Assembly: GCA_029061925.1 (NCBI GenBank)
Contig: JAIDRE010000049.1
Location: forward strand, 1-42,159
Direction: 5' to 3'
DNA length: 42,159 nt
Source of the DNA: Muribaculaceae bacterium
GTDB taxonomy: Bacteria > Bacteroidota > Bacteroidia > Bacteroidales > Muribaculaceae
Position 1 is the first letter of the stretch. Each line of letters opens with the position of its first letter. This document shows positions 15,421 through 25,153 of the stretch, piece after piece. The position numbers were made by a program, and so were the translations under genes. The notes beneath the pieces were generated by a model that ran no database searches, was not told the origin of the DNA, and saw only the letters and a list, made by a program, of their open reading frames with translations.

Positions 15421-15771
15421 TTATTCAGCCTTTTTGTCAGCATCGAGGAGCGCATCGATTTTTTCGATATAATCGAGCGAATCATCGAGGTGGAACGAGA
15501 GTTCTGGAGTCTTTCTCAGCTGAAATCTCACTTTTTGAGCGAGTTCATAACGGATTGTACGGGCATTACGGTTAATACTTTCAATCATTTCAGCACCTTT
15601 ATCTGACGGAAAAACAGAGAGATAGGCGCGGGCTATGCTGAGGTCGGGTGAAACTTTCACTGAACTCACTGAAACTATAACTCCGTGAGTCTTAGCAGTT
15701 TGCTGACGAAAAATTTCACTTAATTCTTTTTGAATAAGTCTTGATATTTTTGCTTGACGTGTTGATTCCAT
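15421..15771 (-). CDS. rbfA: Ribosome-binding factor A
   Basis: The 116-residue protein matches RbfA in length and pattern: STRQAKISRLIQKELSEIF at the N-terminus, GVIVSVSSVKVSPDLSIARAYLSVFP in the KH-like core, and VRFQLRKTPELSFHLDDSLDYIEKIDALL at the C-terminus. RbfA binds the 30S precursor near helix 1 of 16S rRNA and aids late maturation and cold adaptation. It lies 45 nt downstream of sdaA and just upstream of the LolE-like permease, a rbfA-lolE pairing common in Bacteroidetes. Confidence 0.93.
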   Translation of the reverse strand: MESTRQAKISRLIQKELSEIFRQQTAKTHGVIVSVSSVKVSPDLSIARAYLSVFPSDKGAEMIESINRNARTIRYELAQKVRFQLRKTPELSFHLDDSLDYIEKIDALLDADKKAE

Positions 15772-15816
15772 AATTTTGTTGTTTTACTATAATAACGTAT
15801 TACCGCCGCAGATGGT

Positions 15817-17013
15817 TTATTTTATTACTGCTAAACCGCCTTGTGAAGTTTCTTTGTAAAGACTCGGGATGTCGTGGCCGGTCTGTTTCATAACTTCAAC
15901 GATACGGTCAAATGAAACTGAGTGATGACCATCGGAAAACGCTGCAAAAAGGTTTGAGTCGAGGGCGCGCGCGGCGGCATAGGCATTACGTTCGATACAA
16001 GGAATCTGGACGAGACCGCATACGGGGTCACAGGTCAAACCCAAGTGGTGTTCGAGCGCCATTTCGGCTGCATATTCAATTTGGGCAGGCGACCCTCCGA
16101 ACAGATGACTTGCGGCGGCTGCACCCATCGCACATGCGACCCCGATTTCACCTTGACAACCTACTTCGGCACCTGATATTGAAGCGTTTGTCTTCACTAC
16201 GTTGCCAAAGATTCCGGCAGTGGCAAGAGCCCGCAAAATACGTTTATCGCTGAATGATTTTGAGGTGCTGAGGTGATATAGAACGGCTGGAACTACACCA
16301 CTTGATCCACAGGTCGGGGCGGTAACGATTTTCCCACCCGAAGCATTTTCTTCAGAGACTGCCAAGGCATAGGCATAAACCAATCCGCGACTTTTAAGGT
16401 TGCTCGAATAACCTGCCGCATGAACATGATAGCTTACCGCCTTGCGTCTTACGCCAAGTCCTCCGGGTAAGACACCCTCGGCTTCGATACCTCGCTCAAC
16501 AGCTTCTTTCATCGTTTTCCAAACCTCGTTGAGATAGTCCCATACGTCGCTGTTTTCGCACATTTCAACGTATTCCCAGTAGGAACGCCCGGTTTCCTCA
16601 CACCATTTTTGAATATCTTTTATGGTTGAGAGTTCATATATTGATTCTCCGGTAACTCGCTGTTGACCTTCGCGACAGATGTCACCGCCACCAATCGAGA
16701 AAACGGTGTCAGTGTCAATGATTTTACCCTTGCTGTCAAAAGCTTTGAAAGTCATTCCGTTGGGGTGGAAATCAAGAAACACTTTAGGTTCCCAGATGAT
16801 TGTTGTCGGTGCGGTCGGTTCGAGAGTTTCCAAAATCGCACGGTCGGTCAAGTGACCGGCTCCGGTTGCGGCAAGCGATCCGAAGAGTGTCACTTCAAAA
16901 CGCGCCGCATTTTTATTGTGGGCAAGGAATTCTTCCGAAGCCTTGCGCGGACCCATCGTGTGACTGCTTGATGGTCCATATCCTATTTTAAATAATCGGG
17001 TTATCGATTCCAT
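15817..17013 (-). CDS. sdaA: L-serine ammonia-lyase, single-chain Fe-S type
   Basis: The 398-residue enzyme deaminates L-serine to pyruvate and ammonia. The N-terminal beta domain begins IGYGPSSSHTMGPRKASEEF; the C-terminal alpha domain carries the cluster-binding cysteines in TAPTCGSSG (C235), AEVGCQGEIG (C286) and TCDPVCGLVQIPC (C328, C332, C339). Both domains are present in one chain, unlike the split alpha/beta enzymes of Firmicutes, and the length is slightly below the E. coli form (about 454). It is cytoplasmic and would be oxygen-sensitive through its [4Fe-4S] cluster, fitting an anaerobe. It starts 9 nt after the GH31 gene stop codon. Confidence 0.93.
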   Translation of the reverse strand: MESITRLFKIGYGPSSSHTMGPRKASEEFLAHNKNAARFEVTLFGSLAATGAGHLTDRAILETLEPTAPTTIIWEPKVFLDFHPNGMTFKAFDSKGKIIDTDTVFSIGGGDICREGQQRVTGESIYELSTIKDIQKWCEETGRSYWEYVEMCENSDVWDYLNEVWKTMKEAVERGIEAEGVLPGGLGVRRKAVSYHVHAAGYSSNLKSRGLVYAYALAVSEENASGGKIVTAPTCGSSGVVPAVLYHLSTSKSFSDKRILRALATAGIFGNVVKTNASISGAEVGCQGEIGVACAMGAAAASHLFGGSPAQIEYAAEMALEHHLGLTCDPVCGLVQIPCIERNAYAAARALDSNLFAAFSDGHHSVSFDRIVEVMKQTGHDIPSLYKETSQGGLAVIK

Positions 17014-17022
17014 TTAACTATT

Positions 17023-19377
17023 TTAGTACTTGATAGTTATATCGCTATTTTTGCCTGTCGCATATTTAACCTCAAAGGTGAGGACACGTTTTGCGGGGTC
17101 AAAAATAAATTTTTTGATTTTTGTGCCGTCAACGGTAATTGATTTGGGTGATGACACATTATATAATTTAATCGTAAGACGTTTACCGGTTTTGTCGGGA
17201 ATGCCGTTCTCTACAGTTGAGATAGAGATGGTCGTTTCATTGTCAGCCGTTTTTGCGTCAGTTTTAATAAGATTGTATGGCGCATTACCCGATGACGGAG
17301 TCTTTAAGTCATCTTCATAAATCAAACCTGAGCCATTGCAACCGTTAACCGAGTAATAGTTAAGGGTATAACGGGAGGTTGAATAGTCACATGTATTTCT
17401 CATCGGATAGTCGGCAGTCGGGATTACCGCACCGGCTTTGACAAACAACGGGATGATGTGCAACGGAGCATTGTAATTGATTGTGTCGGGTCCGTTATAA
17501 ATTATTGTGGGATTGTTATAGTCAACCCATTTGCCTTCGGGTAGAATCACTTCGCGACTTGTCGCACCCTGATGAAGTACCGGAGCAACAAGCAGGTCTG
17601 GTCCCCACATATATTCGTTTTCGATTGAGTTGAGGGCTGAGCGGCGGGTGTAGTCAACGGGGCGAACGAGAGGCATCCCTGTTGTTGCATTTTCAAATGC
17701 CAACGTATAATTGTAGGGCAACCAGCGGTAACGTTCCTTGATGAGCGGTTTTATGATGCTTTCATATTCGGGGTAGTGGTATGGCTCAGCCATCACTGTG
17801 GCATGGGTGCGTAAAACGGGAGAGAACAAGCCGAGTTGCAACCAACGAACGTATAGTTCGGGGTCAGTCGGGTGTTTAGGATTAACAGCAAAGCCTCCGA
17901 CATCGTGGCTCATATAGCCGAGTCCGCTCATACCTGAATTAAGCATAATCTTAATCTGGGGTTGCATACCTCCCCAAGAGCGAGAAACATCGGTTGACCA
18001 AGGGAACACGTTGAAACGTTGCAAACCTGTAGTTCCGCCACGCATCAGCGACATCAGGCGGGTTGTCGGGTATTGTTCTTTATAGAGATTGTAGATTATT
18101 TCGCTCCAGTCGTTACCATATCGGTTATGATATTCACGGGCAGTCAATCCGTTAGCGTGAATCATCGACTCGGGATGAACTTCGGGCTCGCCGAGGTCGC
18201 CCCACCAACCGCCAACACCTTCATCGGTCAGCTTTTTGTAGCGGTCGCTGAGCCATTTGCGTGTGTCGGGATTTGACACGTCGAACATACCGCCTTCGCC
18301 AACCCAGATTTTTACTTCGTGGGTCTGACCAAGAGAGTCACGTCCGAAAAGACGTTGCTCTGAAAGTGTGTTGTAATTTTCGAGACCACGTCCGTTTTTG
18401 AGAACGTAGGGCTGTGAAATAGGAATCAGATTAACACCACGACGTTTGAGATTGCGGAGCATTTTGACATGGTCGGGCCATTGTGATTTAGCCCATGACA
18501 ATGAGCCCATATCCTGTTCTTTACCATACCAATAAAGGTCGAGTACGATGCCATCGACAGGATAGCCTTCACGCTGAAGCGTATCGATTACGCCCTCGGT
18601 TTCAGCTTGGTTGTGATAGCCGTATTTTGAGGTGATATAGCCCATTGCCCAAAGGGGTGGCAATTCTTGACGTCCGGTCAGTTGAGAAAGCAATTTGATT
18701 GTGCCTTGAAGCGAACTGTCATGCTCGCCCCGCGATATAAAGTAGTATGAAATCGGGGTTTTAAGATTTTCGGTAATGTACTCAATCGGGTTGTTGAGGA
18801 TGAGCGATGAGGCTGCAAAATCGTCAAACAACAGGGCATATCCGTTGTCGCTGATGAAAAGCGGCATAGTGATACCCATCTGCGAGATGCGTTTGTCGCC
18901 ATCGGTGTAGCCGTAATTCTGACGGTTGTAATTTACCAACGTATCTCCTCTGAGGTTGAGGCTATTACCACGTTCGCCCCCGCCAAAGATCTGAGTGGTA
19001 GGGTCGGGGGTGAATATTTTGATGACGCGTTTGCCGTTGACATCTTCGGGAAAACCCTCGTCAACGATAGTGCGATTGCCTCCGGCTGTGAGTACAACAC
19101 TGTTGTCTGTGAGAGTAGCTGAAAGTCCGGCAGGTGTTATGATAGTCGAAGTGTTACCGATTGTAACATACTTGCACTCCATCTCCTTGTCCTTGATGTC
19201 AAGTACCATGTTGATAGGAGATTGCTCAGCTTCTTTCCAATCGTCGGGGGTGTAGGTCACACGAAAAATGTTGGGTGTGATAGCCTCGACCGAACGGGTA
19301 AATGAAGACTTGCCGTTTACCTGCAAAAACGCAGCGGCTATGAGTGAAAGTGTTAGTATATGTCGCAGTTTATTCAT
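17023..19377 (-). CDS. Glycoside hydrolase family 31 (alpha-glucosidase/alpha-xylosidase type)
   Basis: The 784-residue protein has a signal peptide (about 1-22) and the GH31 layout: N-terminal beta-sandwich (to about 230), catalytic barrel (about 240-560) and C-terminal beta domains. The nucleophile is in GGWWGDLGEPE (D394), the acid/base is probably D463 in FPWSTDVSRSWGG, and YMSHDVGGF follows. It should release alpha-linked glucose or xylose residues at chain ends in the periplasm; substrate specificity cannot be read securely. There is no lipobox and no adjacent SusC/SusD pair, so it does not seem part of a polysaccharide utilisation locus. It lies between gpsA and sdaA on the same strand. 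Confidence 0.9.
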   Translation of the reverse strand: MNKLRHILTLSLIAAAFLQVNGKSSFTRSVEAITPNIFRVTYTPDDWKEAEQSPINMVLDIKDKEMECKYVTIGNTSTIITPAGLSATLTDNSVVLTAGGNRTIVDEGFPEDVNGKRVIKIFTPDPTTQIFGGGERGNSLNLRGDTLVNYNRQNYGYTDGDKRISQMGITMPLFISDNGYALLFDDFAASSLILNNPIEYITENLKTPISYYFISRGEHDSSLQGTIKLLSQLTGRQELPPLWAMGYITSKYGYHNQAETEGVIDTLQREGYPVDGIVLDLYWYGKEQDMGSLSWAKSQWPDHVKMLRNLKRRGVNLIPISQPYVLKNGRGLENYNTLSEQRLFGRDSLGQTHEVKIWVGEGGMFDVSNPDTRKWLSDRYKKLTDEGVGGWWGDLGEPEVHPESMIHANGLTAREYHNRYGNDWSEIIYNLYKEQYPTTRLMSLMRGGTTGLQRFNVFPWSTDVSRSWGGMQPQIKIMLNSGMSGLGYMSHDVGGFAVNPKHPTDPELYVRWLQLGLFSPVLRTHATVMAEPYHYPEYESIIKPLIKERYRWLPYNYTLAFENATTGMPLVRPVDYTRRSALNSIENEYMWGPDLLVAPVLHQGATSREVILPEGKWVDYNNPTIIYNGPDTINYNAPLHIIPLFVKAGAVIPTADYPMRNTCDYSTSRYTLNYYSVNGCNGSGLIYEDDLKTPSSGNAPYNLIKTDAKTADNETTISISTVENGIPDKTGKRLTIKLYNVSSPKSITVDGTKIKKFIFDPAKRVLTFEVKYATGKNSDITIKY

Positions 19378-19433
19378 CGTTTTTACGATTTTGGCAATCG
19401 GTAAGAGGTTGAGATGTAGTCTGATAGGCCGTC

Positions 19434-20429
19434 TTAGCTAAATGTGGCGGCAAGACGTTTGATAGCGGCTTCAACCGAAACACGTTTGTAGAGAATGTCG
19501 TAAACCGTGTTGAGAATTGGCATATCCACGCCATAGTTGGCATTGATTTCGTAGATACATTTTGTGCCATAATATCCTTCGGCGGTCTGTTCCATCTCCA
19601 TGCGGGCTGCTTTAACCGAGTAGCCTTTACCGATCATAGAACCGAAGTTATGGTTGCGTGAGAATCGCGAGTATGCGGTCACGAGGAGGTCACCCATATA
19701 AACCGAATCGCAAATTTGGCGGGGGCGGGGAGCGGCTGCATCAAGGAAGCGTTCCATTTCGCGGATAGCGTTGCTCACGAGCATTGCAAGGAAGTTGTCA
19801 CCACGTTTCATGCCGTGAATAATACCGGCAGCGATAGCGTAGATGTTCTTAAGAACTCCGGCATACTCGATACCCTCGACATCATTAGAAGTGATAGCGT
19901 GGGCGGTCTTTGAAACGAGACATTTTGAGAAATCGTTGGCATTGAAAATGTCAGAACTGCCAACTGTCAGGTAGCAAGGGCGGTCAAGAGCGACCTCCTC
20001 GGCGTGACAGGGTCCTGAAATGACAAGAATGTTGTCGGGATTAACGCCGAATTTCTCGGTCATGTAATCTGAAATCAGCATATTCTCGTCAGGTACAAGA
20101 CCTTTGACAGCGTTAATGACATATTTGTTGCTGATATCGACTTTGAGTTTTGCCACGTGATCCTTGAAATAGGGCGAGGGCATCACTAAAAGGAGTGTAT
20201 CGCACTCAGAGCAAACCGCGTTGATGTCGCTCGAAAAGTTGATACGTTCAATATCAAACATGACGTCGGTCAGATAGGCGGGATTGTGTCTCAGATGTTT
20301 AAATTCTTCGATACGGTCGTCACGACGCATATACCATGTTATTTGTTCGCAGTTATTCATTAACAGTTTGGCAAGTGCGGTAGCCCAGCTACCGCCACCC
20401 ATTACTGCAATTTTACCCGGAAAACTCAT
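19434..20429 (-). CDS. gpsA: Glycerol-3-phosphate dehydrogenase [NAD(P)+]
   Basis: The 331-residue enzyme has the dinucleotide-binding MGGGSWATALAKLL at the N-terminus, followed by LLLVMPSPYFKDHV, NAVKGLVPDE, ISGPCHAEEVAL and the C-terminal KNIYAIAAGIIHGMKRGDN segment with the catalytic lysine. It reduces dihydroxyacetone phosphate to sn-glycerol-3-phosphate, the precursor of phospholipid head groups. It lies 27 nt after lysS, an arrangement common in Bacteroidales and probably co-transcribed. The length is normal. Confidence 0.95.
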   Translation of the reverse strand: MSFPGKIAVMGGGSWATALAKLLMNNCEQITWYMRRDDRIEEFKHLRHNPAYLTDVMFDIERINFSSDINAVCSECDTLLLVMPSPYFKDHVAKLKVDISNKYVINAVKGLVPDENMLISDYMTEKFGVNPDNILVISGPCHAEEVALDRPCYLTVGSSDIFNANDFSKCLVSKTAHAITSNDVEGIEYAGVLKNIYAIAAGIIHGMKRGDNFLAMLVSNAIREMERFLDAAAPRPRQICDSVYMGDLLVTAYSRFSRNHNFGSMIGKGYSVKAARMEMEQTAEGYYGTKCIYEINANYGVDMPILNTVYDILYKRVSVEAAIKRLAATFS

Positions 20430-20456
20430 CTTGTTCTGATTGTAGGTTATTGGTGT

Positions 20457-22196
20457 TTAGCAACTTGCTGCAGCTTTCTCAATCCATGCGCCAACCTCTT
20501 CGATTGTGGGGTTGGTGAGTTCGAGTTTAAATTTCTTGTTAAGACCGCAAAGCTCTTGGTGGAGTTTGCCTGCCGATGTAACGGCACCGAGCATTGCAAT
20601 GGTTACGATTCCGTTTTTCTGGAGTGGCGCAACCCATTCAGCCGGTACGCCGATTTCGGTATATGCATCCTCGCGGTCGCGTTTCTGAACCTTTTCAGGA
20701 CGCATCTGGGGGAAGAACAATACTTCCTGGATGGTGGTCTGTCCGGTCATCAACATTACAAGGCGATCCATACCGATACCCATACCTGATGTCGGAGGCA
20801 TACCATATTCGAGAGCGCGGATAAAGTCATGGTCAATAATCATTGCTTCATCGTCGCCCTTCTCGCCGAGCTTCATTTGCTCAACAAAACGTTCATATTG
20901 GTCAATCGGGTCGTTAAGCTCTGAATAAGCATTACAAAGCTCTTTACCGTTAACCATAAGCTCGAAACGTTCGGTAAGTTCGGGATTGTTGCGGTGACGT
21001 TTTGTGAGGGGTGACATTTCGATGGGGTAGTCGATGATGAATGTGGGCTGAATGTAGTTGCCTTCACATTTTTCGCCGAAGATTTCATCGATGAGTTTGC
21101 CTTTACCCATTGACTCGTCAATTTCGATGTCAAGTTTTTTGCAAACATCACGGAGCTGATTTTCGTCCATGCCGGTGATGTCGATGCCTGTAAATTCTTT
21201 AATGGCGTCAATCATTGTCACGCGACGGAACGGGGTCTTGAAGTCGATTACGTTGTCGCCGACCTGAACTTTTGTGGTACCGTTCACTTCGAGGCATATG
21301 CGTTCGAGCATATTCTCGGTGAAAGACATCATCCAGTTGTAGTCTTTATAGGGAACGTAGATTTCAGTACAGGTAAACTCGGGATTGTGGGTGCGGTCCA
21401 TACCTTCGTTTCTGAAGTTCTTACCAATTTCATAAACACCGTCGATTCCGCCTACGATAAGTCGTTTTAGGTAAAGTTCGGTGGCGATACGAAGGTAAAG
21501 ATCCATGTCAAGGGTGTTGTGGTGGGTGATGAACGGACGAGCCGATGCGCCGCCGGCGATTGACTGGAGGATTGGAGTTTCGACTTCAACATAGCCATGC
21601 TCGTTAAAGTAGTTGCGCATCGAGTTGAAAACCTTGCTGCGTTTCATAAAGATGTCTTTGACCCCTTCGTTTACAACGAGATCGACATAGCGGCGACGAT
21701 AACGAAGTTCGGGGTCGTCAAATGCGTCGTAGGTCACACCGTCTTTCACTTTCACGATCGGAAGCGGGCGGAGCGATTTGGCAAGCACGGTCAGTTTTTG
21801 GGCGTGAATTGAAATCTCGCCTGTCTGTGTGCGGAAAACATAACCTTCAACACCGATGAAGTCACCGATGTCAAGAAGTTTTTTGAATACTACGTTATAG
21901 AGGTCTTTATTTTCGTCGGGGCAAATTTCGTCGCGGTTGATATAAATTTGAATACGTCCCTCGCCATCCTGGAGCTCAACAAACGAAGCCTTACCCATGA
22001 TGCGTCGGCTCATGATTCGTCCGGCAACCGCCACGTCGCGGCGGGGAGCGTCATCCTTGAAATTTTCTTTAATCTCCTCGGTGTGTCCGGTTACAACATA
22101 TTCTGCTGCAGGATAAGGATCAATTCCGAGGTCACGCATTGCCTGGAGGCTGTTGCGGCGAACAATTTCCTGTTCGCTCAATTCAAGTGGATTCAT
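20457..22196 (-). CDS. lysS: Lysyl-tRNA synthetase, class II
   Basis: The 579-residue enzyme has an N-terminal OB-fold anticodon-binding domain (VAGRIMSRRIMGKASFVELQ) and a class II catalytic core with motif 2 as FRNEGMDRTHNPEFT and motif 3 as SGMGIGMDRLVML. It charges tRNA-Lys. After the core it has about 65 extra residues (EWVAPLQKNGIVTIAMLG onward), a helix-hairpin-helix-like extension typical of Bacteroidetes LysS. Its promoter region is shared with the divergent pepT gene; a -7 box lies at 22241-22248. Confidence 0.96.
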   Translation of the reverse strand: MNPLELSEQEIVRRNSLQAMRDLGIDPYPAAEYVVTGHTEEIKENFKDDAPRRDVAVAGRIMSRRIMGKASFVELQDGEGRIQIYINRDEICPDENKDLYNVVFKKLLDIGDFIGVEGYVFRTQTGEISIHAQKLTVLAKSLRPLPIVKVKDGVTYDAFDDPELRYRRRYVDLVVNEGVKDIFMKRSKVFNSMRNYFNEHGYVEVETPILQSIAGGASARPFITHHNTLDMDLYLRIATELYLKRLIVGGIDGVYEIGKNFRNEGMDRTHNPEFTCTEIYVPYKDYNWMMSFTENMLERICLEVNGTTKVQVGDNVIDFKTPFRRVTMIDAIKEFTGIDITGMDENQLRDVCKKLDIEIDESMGKGKLIDEIFGEKCEGNYIQPTFIIDYPIEMSPLTKRHRNNPELTERFELMVNGKELCNAYSELNDPIDQYERFVEQMKLGEKGDDEAMIIDHDFIRALEYGMPPTSGMGIGMDRLVMLMTGQTTIQEVLFFPQMRPEKVQKRDREDAYTEIGVPAEWVAPLQKNGIVTIAMLGAVTSAGKLHQELCGLNKKFKLELTNPTIEEVGAWIEKAAASC

Positions 22197-22240
22197 ATAG
22201 TTGTTTTTGTTGTTTTATCTGTGATTAGTAATATTTTTTG

Positions 22241-22248
22241 CAAATTTA
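22241..22248 (-). promoter_or_regulatory. lysS: lysS promoter -7 box
   Basis: TAAATTTG on the minus strand matches TAnnTTTG and lies 44 nt before the lysS ATG. A TTTTG sequence about 14 nt further upstream is a possible -33 element. The 225-nt region between lysS and pepT contains only the two divergent promoters as far as I can see. Confidence 0.5.
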
Positions 22249-22360
22249 GTCAAAAATAACGACAAAATGCGATTTTAAACCAAAAAGCCGACATATCACA
22301 TCTGTTAATAATACATAACTAAGGACAATCTGAAAAAAATATTAGGCTCATCGCCCTCCC

Positions 22361-22384
22361 TTTTGAAGTTTTTCACTACCTTTG
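22361..22384 (+). promoter_or_regulatory. pepT: pepT promoter
   Basis: TTTTG (22361-22365) and TACCTTTG (22377-22384), 11 nt apart, form a clear Bacteroidetes -33/-7 pair about 37 nt before the pepT start. The same 11-nt spacing separates the GTTCG operator arm from the -7 box in the three island promoters. Confidence 0.65.
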
Positions 22385-22421
22385 CAAAAAATAAATTTCA
22401 TACCTAAAAATCATCAATCTA

Positions 22422-23642
22422 ATGAACGTAGTCGACCGCTTTCTCCAATATGTCAAATTTGACACTCAGAGCGATGAACTCACCGGAATGACCCCGTCAA
22501 CTCCGGGTCAAATGGAATTTGCTCAATACCTTGAAGGTGTTTTGCGTGAAATGAAACTTGCTAATATCTCGCTTGACGAGAATGGCTATCTGATGGCAAC
22601 TCTCCCTTCAAATATTGATAAAAAAGTGCCAACTGTTGGTTTTATTGCCCACGTTGATACATCGCCCGACATGTCGGGTCATAGCGTTTCTCCCCGAATC
22701 GTTGAGAAGTATGACGGTAACGACATCATTCTCAATGCCGAACAAAACATTGTTCTTTCGCCTGCTGAGTTCCCCGAACTCCTCAAATACAAGGGGCAGG
22801 ATTTGATAGTCACTGACGGAACAACACTTCTGGGTGCCGATGACAAAGCCGGTATCGCTGAAATTATTTCGGCTGTTGCCTATCTTCAGGAACATCCAGA
22901 AATCAAGCACGGCGACATCCGCATCGCTTTCAACCCCGACGAGGAAATCGGTTTAGGCGCCCACAAGTTTGATGTTCAACGTTTTGGATGTGAATGGGCT
23001 TATACAATGGATGGTGGCGAAATCGGCGAACTCGAATATGAAAACTTCAACGCTGCTGTTGCAAAAATCACATTCAAAGGCCGCAATGTTCATCCCGGAT
23101 ATGCCAAACATAAAATGATAAACTCAATCCGCATAGCCAACCAGTTTGCAATCATGCTTCCCCGTTGGGAAACTCCTGAACACACTGAGGGTTATGAAGG
23201 ATTTTATCATCTCGTAAATATCGAAGGTTCGGTTGAGCAGACCGTTCTCACTTATATCATCCGCGACCACGACCGCGATCGTTTTGAACGTCGTAAAGAG
23301 GAATTCCGTCACCTTGTCCGCAAGATCAACCACGAATTCCCCGACTGTGCATCGCTCGAAATCAAGGATCAATACTACAACATGAAGGAGAAAGTTGAGC
23401 CGTTACCCCATATCATCGAAATTGCCCAGCAGGCAATGCGCGATGCCGGTGTAACCCCTGTGGTTGTACCGATTCGTGGCGGTACAGACGGAGCTCAGCT
23501 TTCGTTCAAAGGACTTCCTTGTCCCAATATATTTGCCGGTGGTTTGAACTTCCATGGTCGCTTTGAGTTTGTGCCCATTCCTTCAATGGAAAAAGCAACC
23601 CAAGTGATAGTTGAAATCTGTCGCATCGTGGCAGAACGCTAA
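22422..23642 (+). CDS. pepT: Peptidase T (tripeptide aminopeptidase)
   Basis: The 406-residue protein is an M20B metallopeptidase. Zinc ligands and catalytic residues are visible in [27 protein letters not shown] and [33 protein letters not shown] and [15 protein letters not shown] are family signatures. It removes N-terminal residues from tripeptides in the cytoplasm. The length matches the E. coli enzyme (408). It is transcribed from its own promoter, divergently from lysS, and may be co-transcribed with miaA, which starts 42 nt downstream. Confidence 0.95.
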   Translation: MNVVDRFLQYVKFDTQSDELTGMTPSTPGQMEFAQYLEGVLREMKLANISLDENGYLMATLPSNIDKKVPTVGFIAHVDTSPDMSGHSVSPRIVEKYDGNDIILNAEQNIVLSPAEFPELLKYKGQDLIVTDGTTLLGADDKAGIAEIISAVAYLQEHPEIKHGDIRIAFNPDEEIGLGAHKFDVQRFGCEWAYTMDGGEIGELEYENFNAAVAKITFKGRNVHPGYAKHKMINSIRIANQFAIMLPRWETPEHTEGYEGFYHLVNIEGSVEQTVLTYIIRDHDRDRFERRKEEFRHLVRKINHEFPDCASLEIKDQYYNMKEKVEPLPHIIEIAQQAMRDAGVTPVVVPIRGGTDGAQLSFKGLPCPNIFAGGLNFHGRFEFVPIPSMEKATQVIVEICRIVAER

Positions 23643-23684
23643 AATATAACATCCACGTTAGCACCTTATTATGCATTGTGTATT

Positions 23685-24584
23685 ATGAAGCATTTGATTG
23701 TCATAACGGGTGCAACGGCGTCAGGTAAAACATCAGTCGCAGTCGAGCTTGCCCAAAGGCTCGGCTGCGATATTATTTCTGCCGATTCACGTCAGATTTT
23801 CCGTCAGATTCCTATTGGTACGGCAGCCCCGACTGCCGAAGAGATGAATGGTGTCAAACACCACTTTGTCGGTTGCAAAAATCTCGATGAATATTATAGT
23901 GCGGCCGCCTTTGAAACTGACGTGTTAGCATTATTGCCAAAACTTTGGGAAACAAATGATTATGCTGTAATGTGTGGTGGGTCGATGATGTATGTCGATG
24001 CGGTTGTCAACGGCATTGATGCTCTCCCCGATATTTCTCCGGCAATCAGACAACACGCCGCCTCAATATACCAAAACGGAGGGATCGAGGCTATACGTGC
24101 CCAACTTGAAATTCTCGACCCTGACTATTATCAACAGGTTGACCTCAATAACCATAAACGGCTCGTTCATGCTGTCGAGATTTGTCTGCAAGCTGGCAAA
24201 CCTTATTCATCGCTTCGCACAGGTCAGCGAAAGAAGCGTGATTTCAAGATACTTAAATTTGCTATCGACCTTGACCGCGAACAGCTTTTTGACCGCATAA
24301 ATCGTCGTGTCGAAACGATGATAGAAGCCGGCCTCGAAGATGAGGCTCGTCGGGTTTATCCGCTACGTCATCTCAACTCCCTTAACACGGTGGGTTACAA
24401 GGAGATGTTTGCAATGTTTGACGGCACGATGGATCGAGAAACTGCTATTGCCCGACTTCAGAAAAACACTCGTGTGTTCGCCAAAAAACAGCTAACATGG
24501 CTAAAACGTGACCCTTCGGTGATCTACGTTCAATATCCCGGCGTTGCTGACAAAATCTATAATTATATCATCAGTCACCAATGA
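23685..24584 (+). CDS. miaA: tRNA dimethylallyltransferase
   Basis: The product is about 299 residues; the ATG at 23685 is chosen over an upstream TTG since MKHLIVITGATASGKTS places the P-loop directly at the N-terminus. DIISADSRQIFRQIPIGTA is the family's substrate-binding motif. MiaA adds the dimethylallyl group to N6 of A37 in UNN-decoding tRNAs, the step before MiaB. Its stop codon overlaps the start of the ECF sigma gene (ATGA), which couples a tRNA-modification gene to a sigma factor. The length is slightly under the usual 310-316. Confidence 0.94.
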   Translation: MKHLIVITGATASGKTSVAVELAQRLGCDIISADSRQIFRQIPIGTAAPTAEEMNGVKHHFVGCKNLDEYYSAAAFETDVLALLPKLWETNDYAVMCGGSMMYVDAVVNGIDALPDISPAIRQHAASIYQNGGIEAIRAQLEILDPDYYQQVDLNNHKRLVHAVEICLQAGKPYSSLRTGQRKKRDFKILKFAIDLDREQLFDRINRRVETMIEAGLEDEARRVYPLRHLNSLNTVGYKEMFAMFDGTMDRETAIARLQKNTRVFAKKQLTWLKRDPSVIYVQYPGVADKIYNYIISHQ

Positions 24585-25081
24585 CAGCGCGCGACTATGA
24601 AAACCATTTCAAACGACTGTACTTGCCTTTGGGAATGTATGCCTTGAGGTTTGTGCGGGATGTCGCTGTGTCAGAAGATTTGGTGCAGGATGCGTTTATG
24701 AAAGCGTGGCTCTATCTCGAAAATGGTGGAGCGATTGACAACGTTCAGGCTTTTATGTATCGAGCTGTCAGAAACGGTTGTTTGACGTGGCTGAGACAAC
24801 AACGTGAAACCCTTGACGAGAACTTTATTCCCGAGGTCGAAGATGAGGAAATTGACACGTCGTTTCGCGATGCAAAAATATGGCGAGCAATTGATGATCT
24901 GCCTGAAAAATGTCGTCAAGTCTTTTTAATGAGTAAGCAAGATGGCATGTCAAACGAAGAAATCGCTATTGAACTCGGCATATCAATCAAGACCGTTAAA
25001 AACCAGAAGACAAAAGCATTGTCACGCCTACGAGAAGCACTATCAACCAACCACAAACCATTCTTTCTGCCATTTTTATAA
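24581..25081 (+). CDS. ECF sigma-70 family RNA polymerase sigma factor
   Basis: The 166-residue protein has region 2 (FVRDVAVSEDLVQDAFMKAWLY, promoter melting and core binding) and region 4 (LPEKCRQVFLMSKQDGMSNEEIAIELGISIKTVKNQ, a helix-turn-helix for the -35 element), joined by a short linker. This is the layout of Bacteroidetes ECF factors controlled by a FecR-type anti-sigma and a TonB receptor, which follow here. It would direct transcription of the downstream receptor genes upon a surface signal. It starts inside the miaA stop codon. Confidence 0.93.
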   Translation: MTARDYENHFKRLYLPLGMYALRFVRDVAVSEDLVQDAFMKAWLYLENGGAIDNVQAFMYRAVRNGCLTWLRQQRETLDENFIPEVEDEEIDTSFRDAKIWRAIDDLPEKCRQVFLMSKQDGMSNEEIAIELGISIKTVKNQKTKALSRLREALSTNHKPFFLPFL

Positions 25082-25153
25082 ATTTTTTATTTCAGAGTAG
25101 GACTTTTTGAAAAGTTGTGAGTCATAGAGATAGAAACTCATAATTTTCAAAGA

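Noticed and set aside
25102-25115. Palindrome ACTTTT-TG-AAAAGT between the sigma and anti-sigma genes
   Set aside because: Short and AT-rich; could be an ECF target or chance, and nothing else in the window repeats it.
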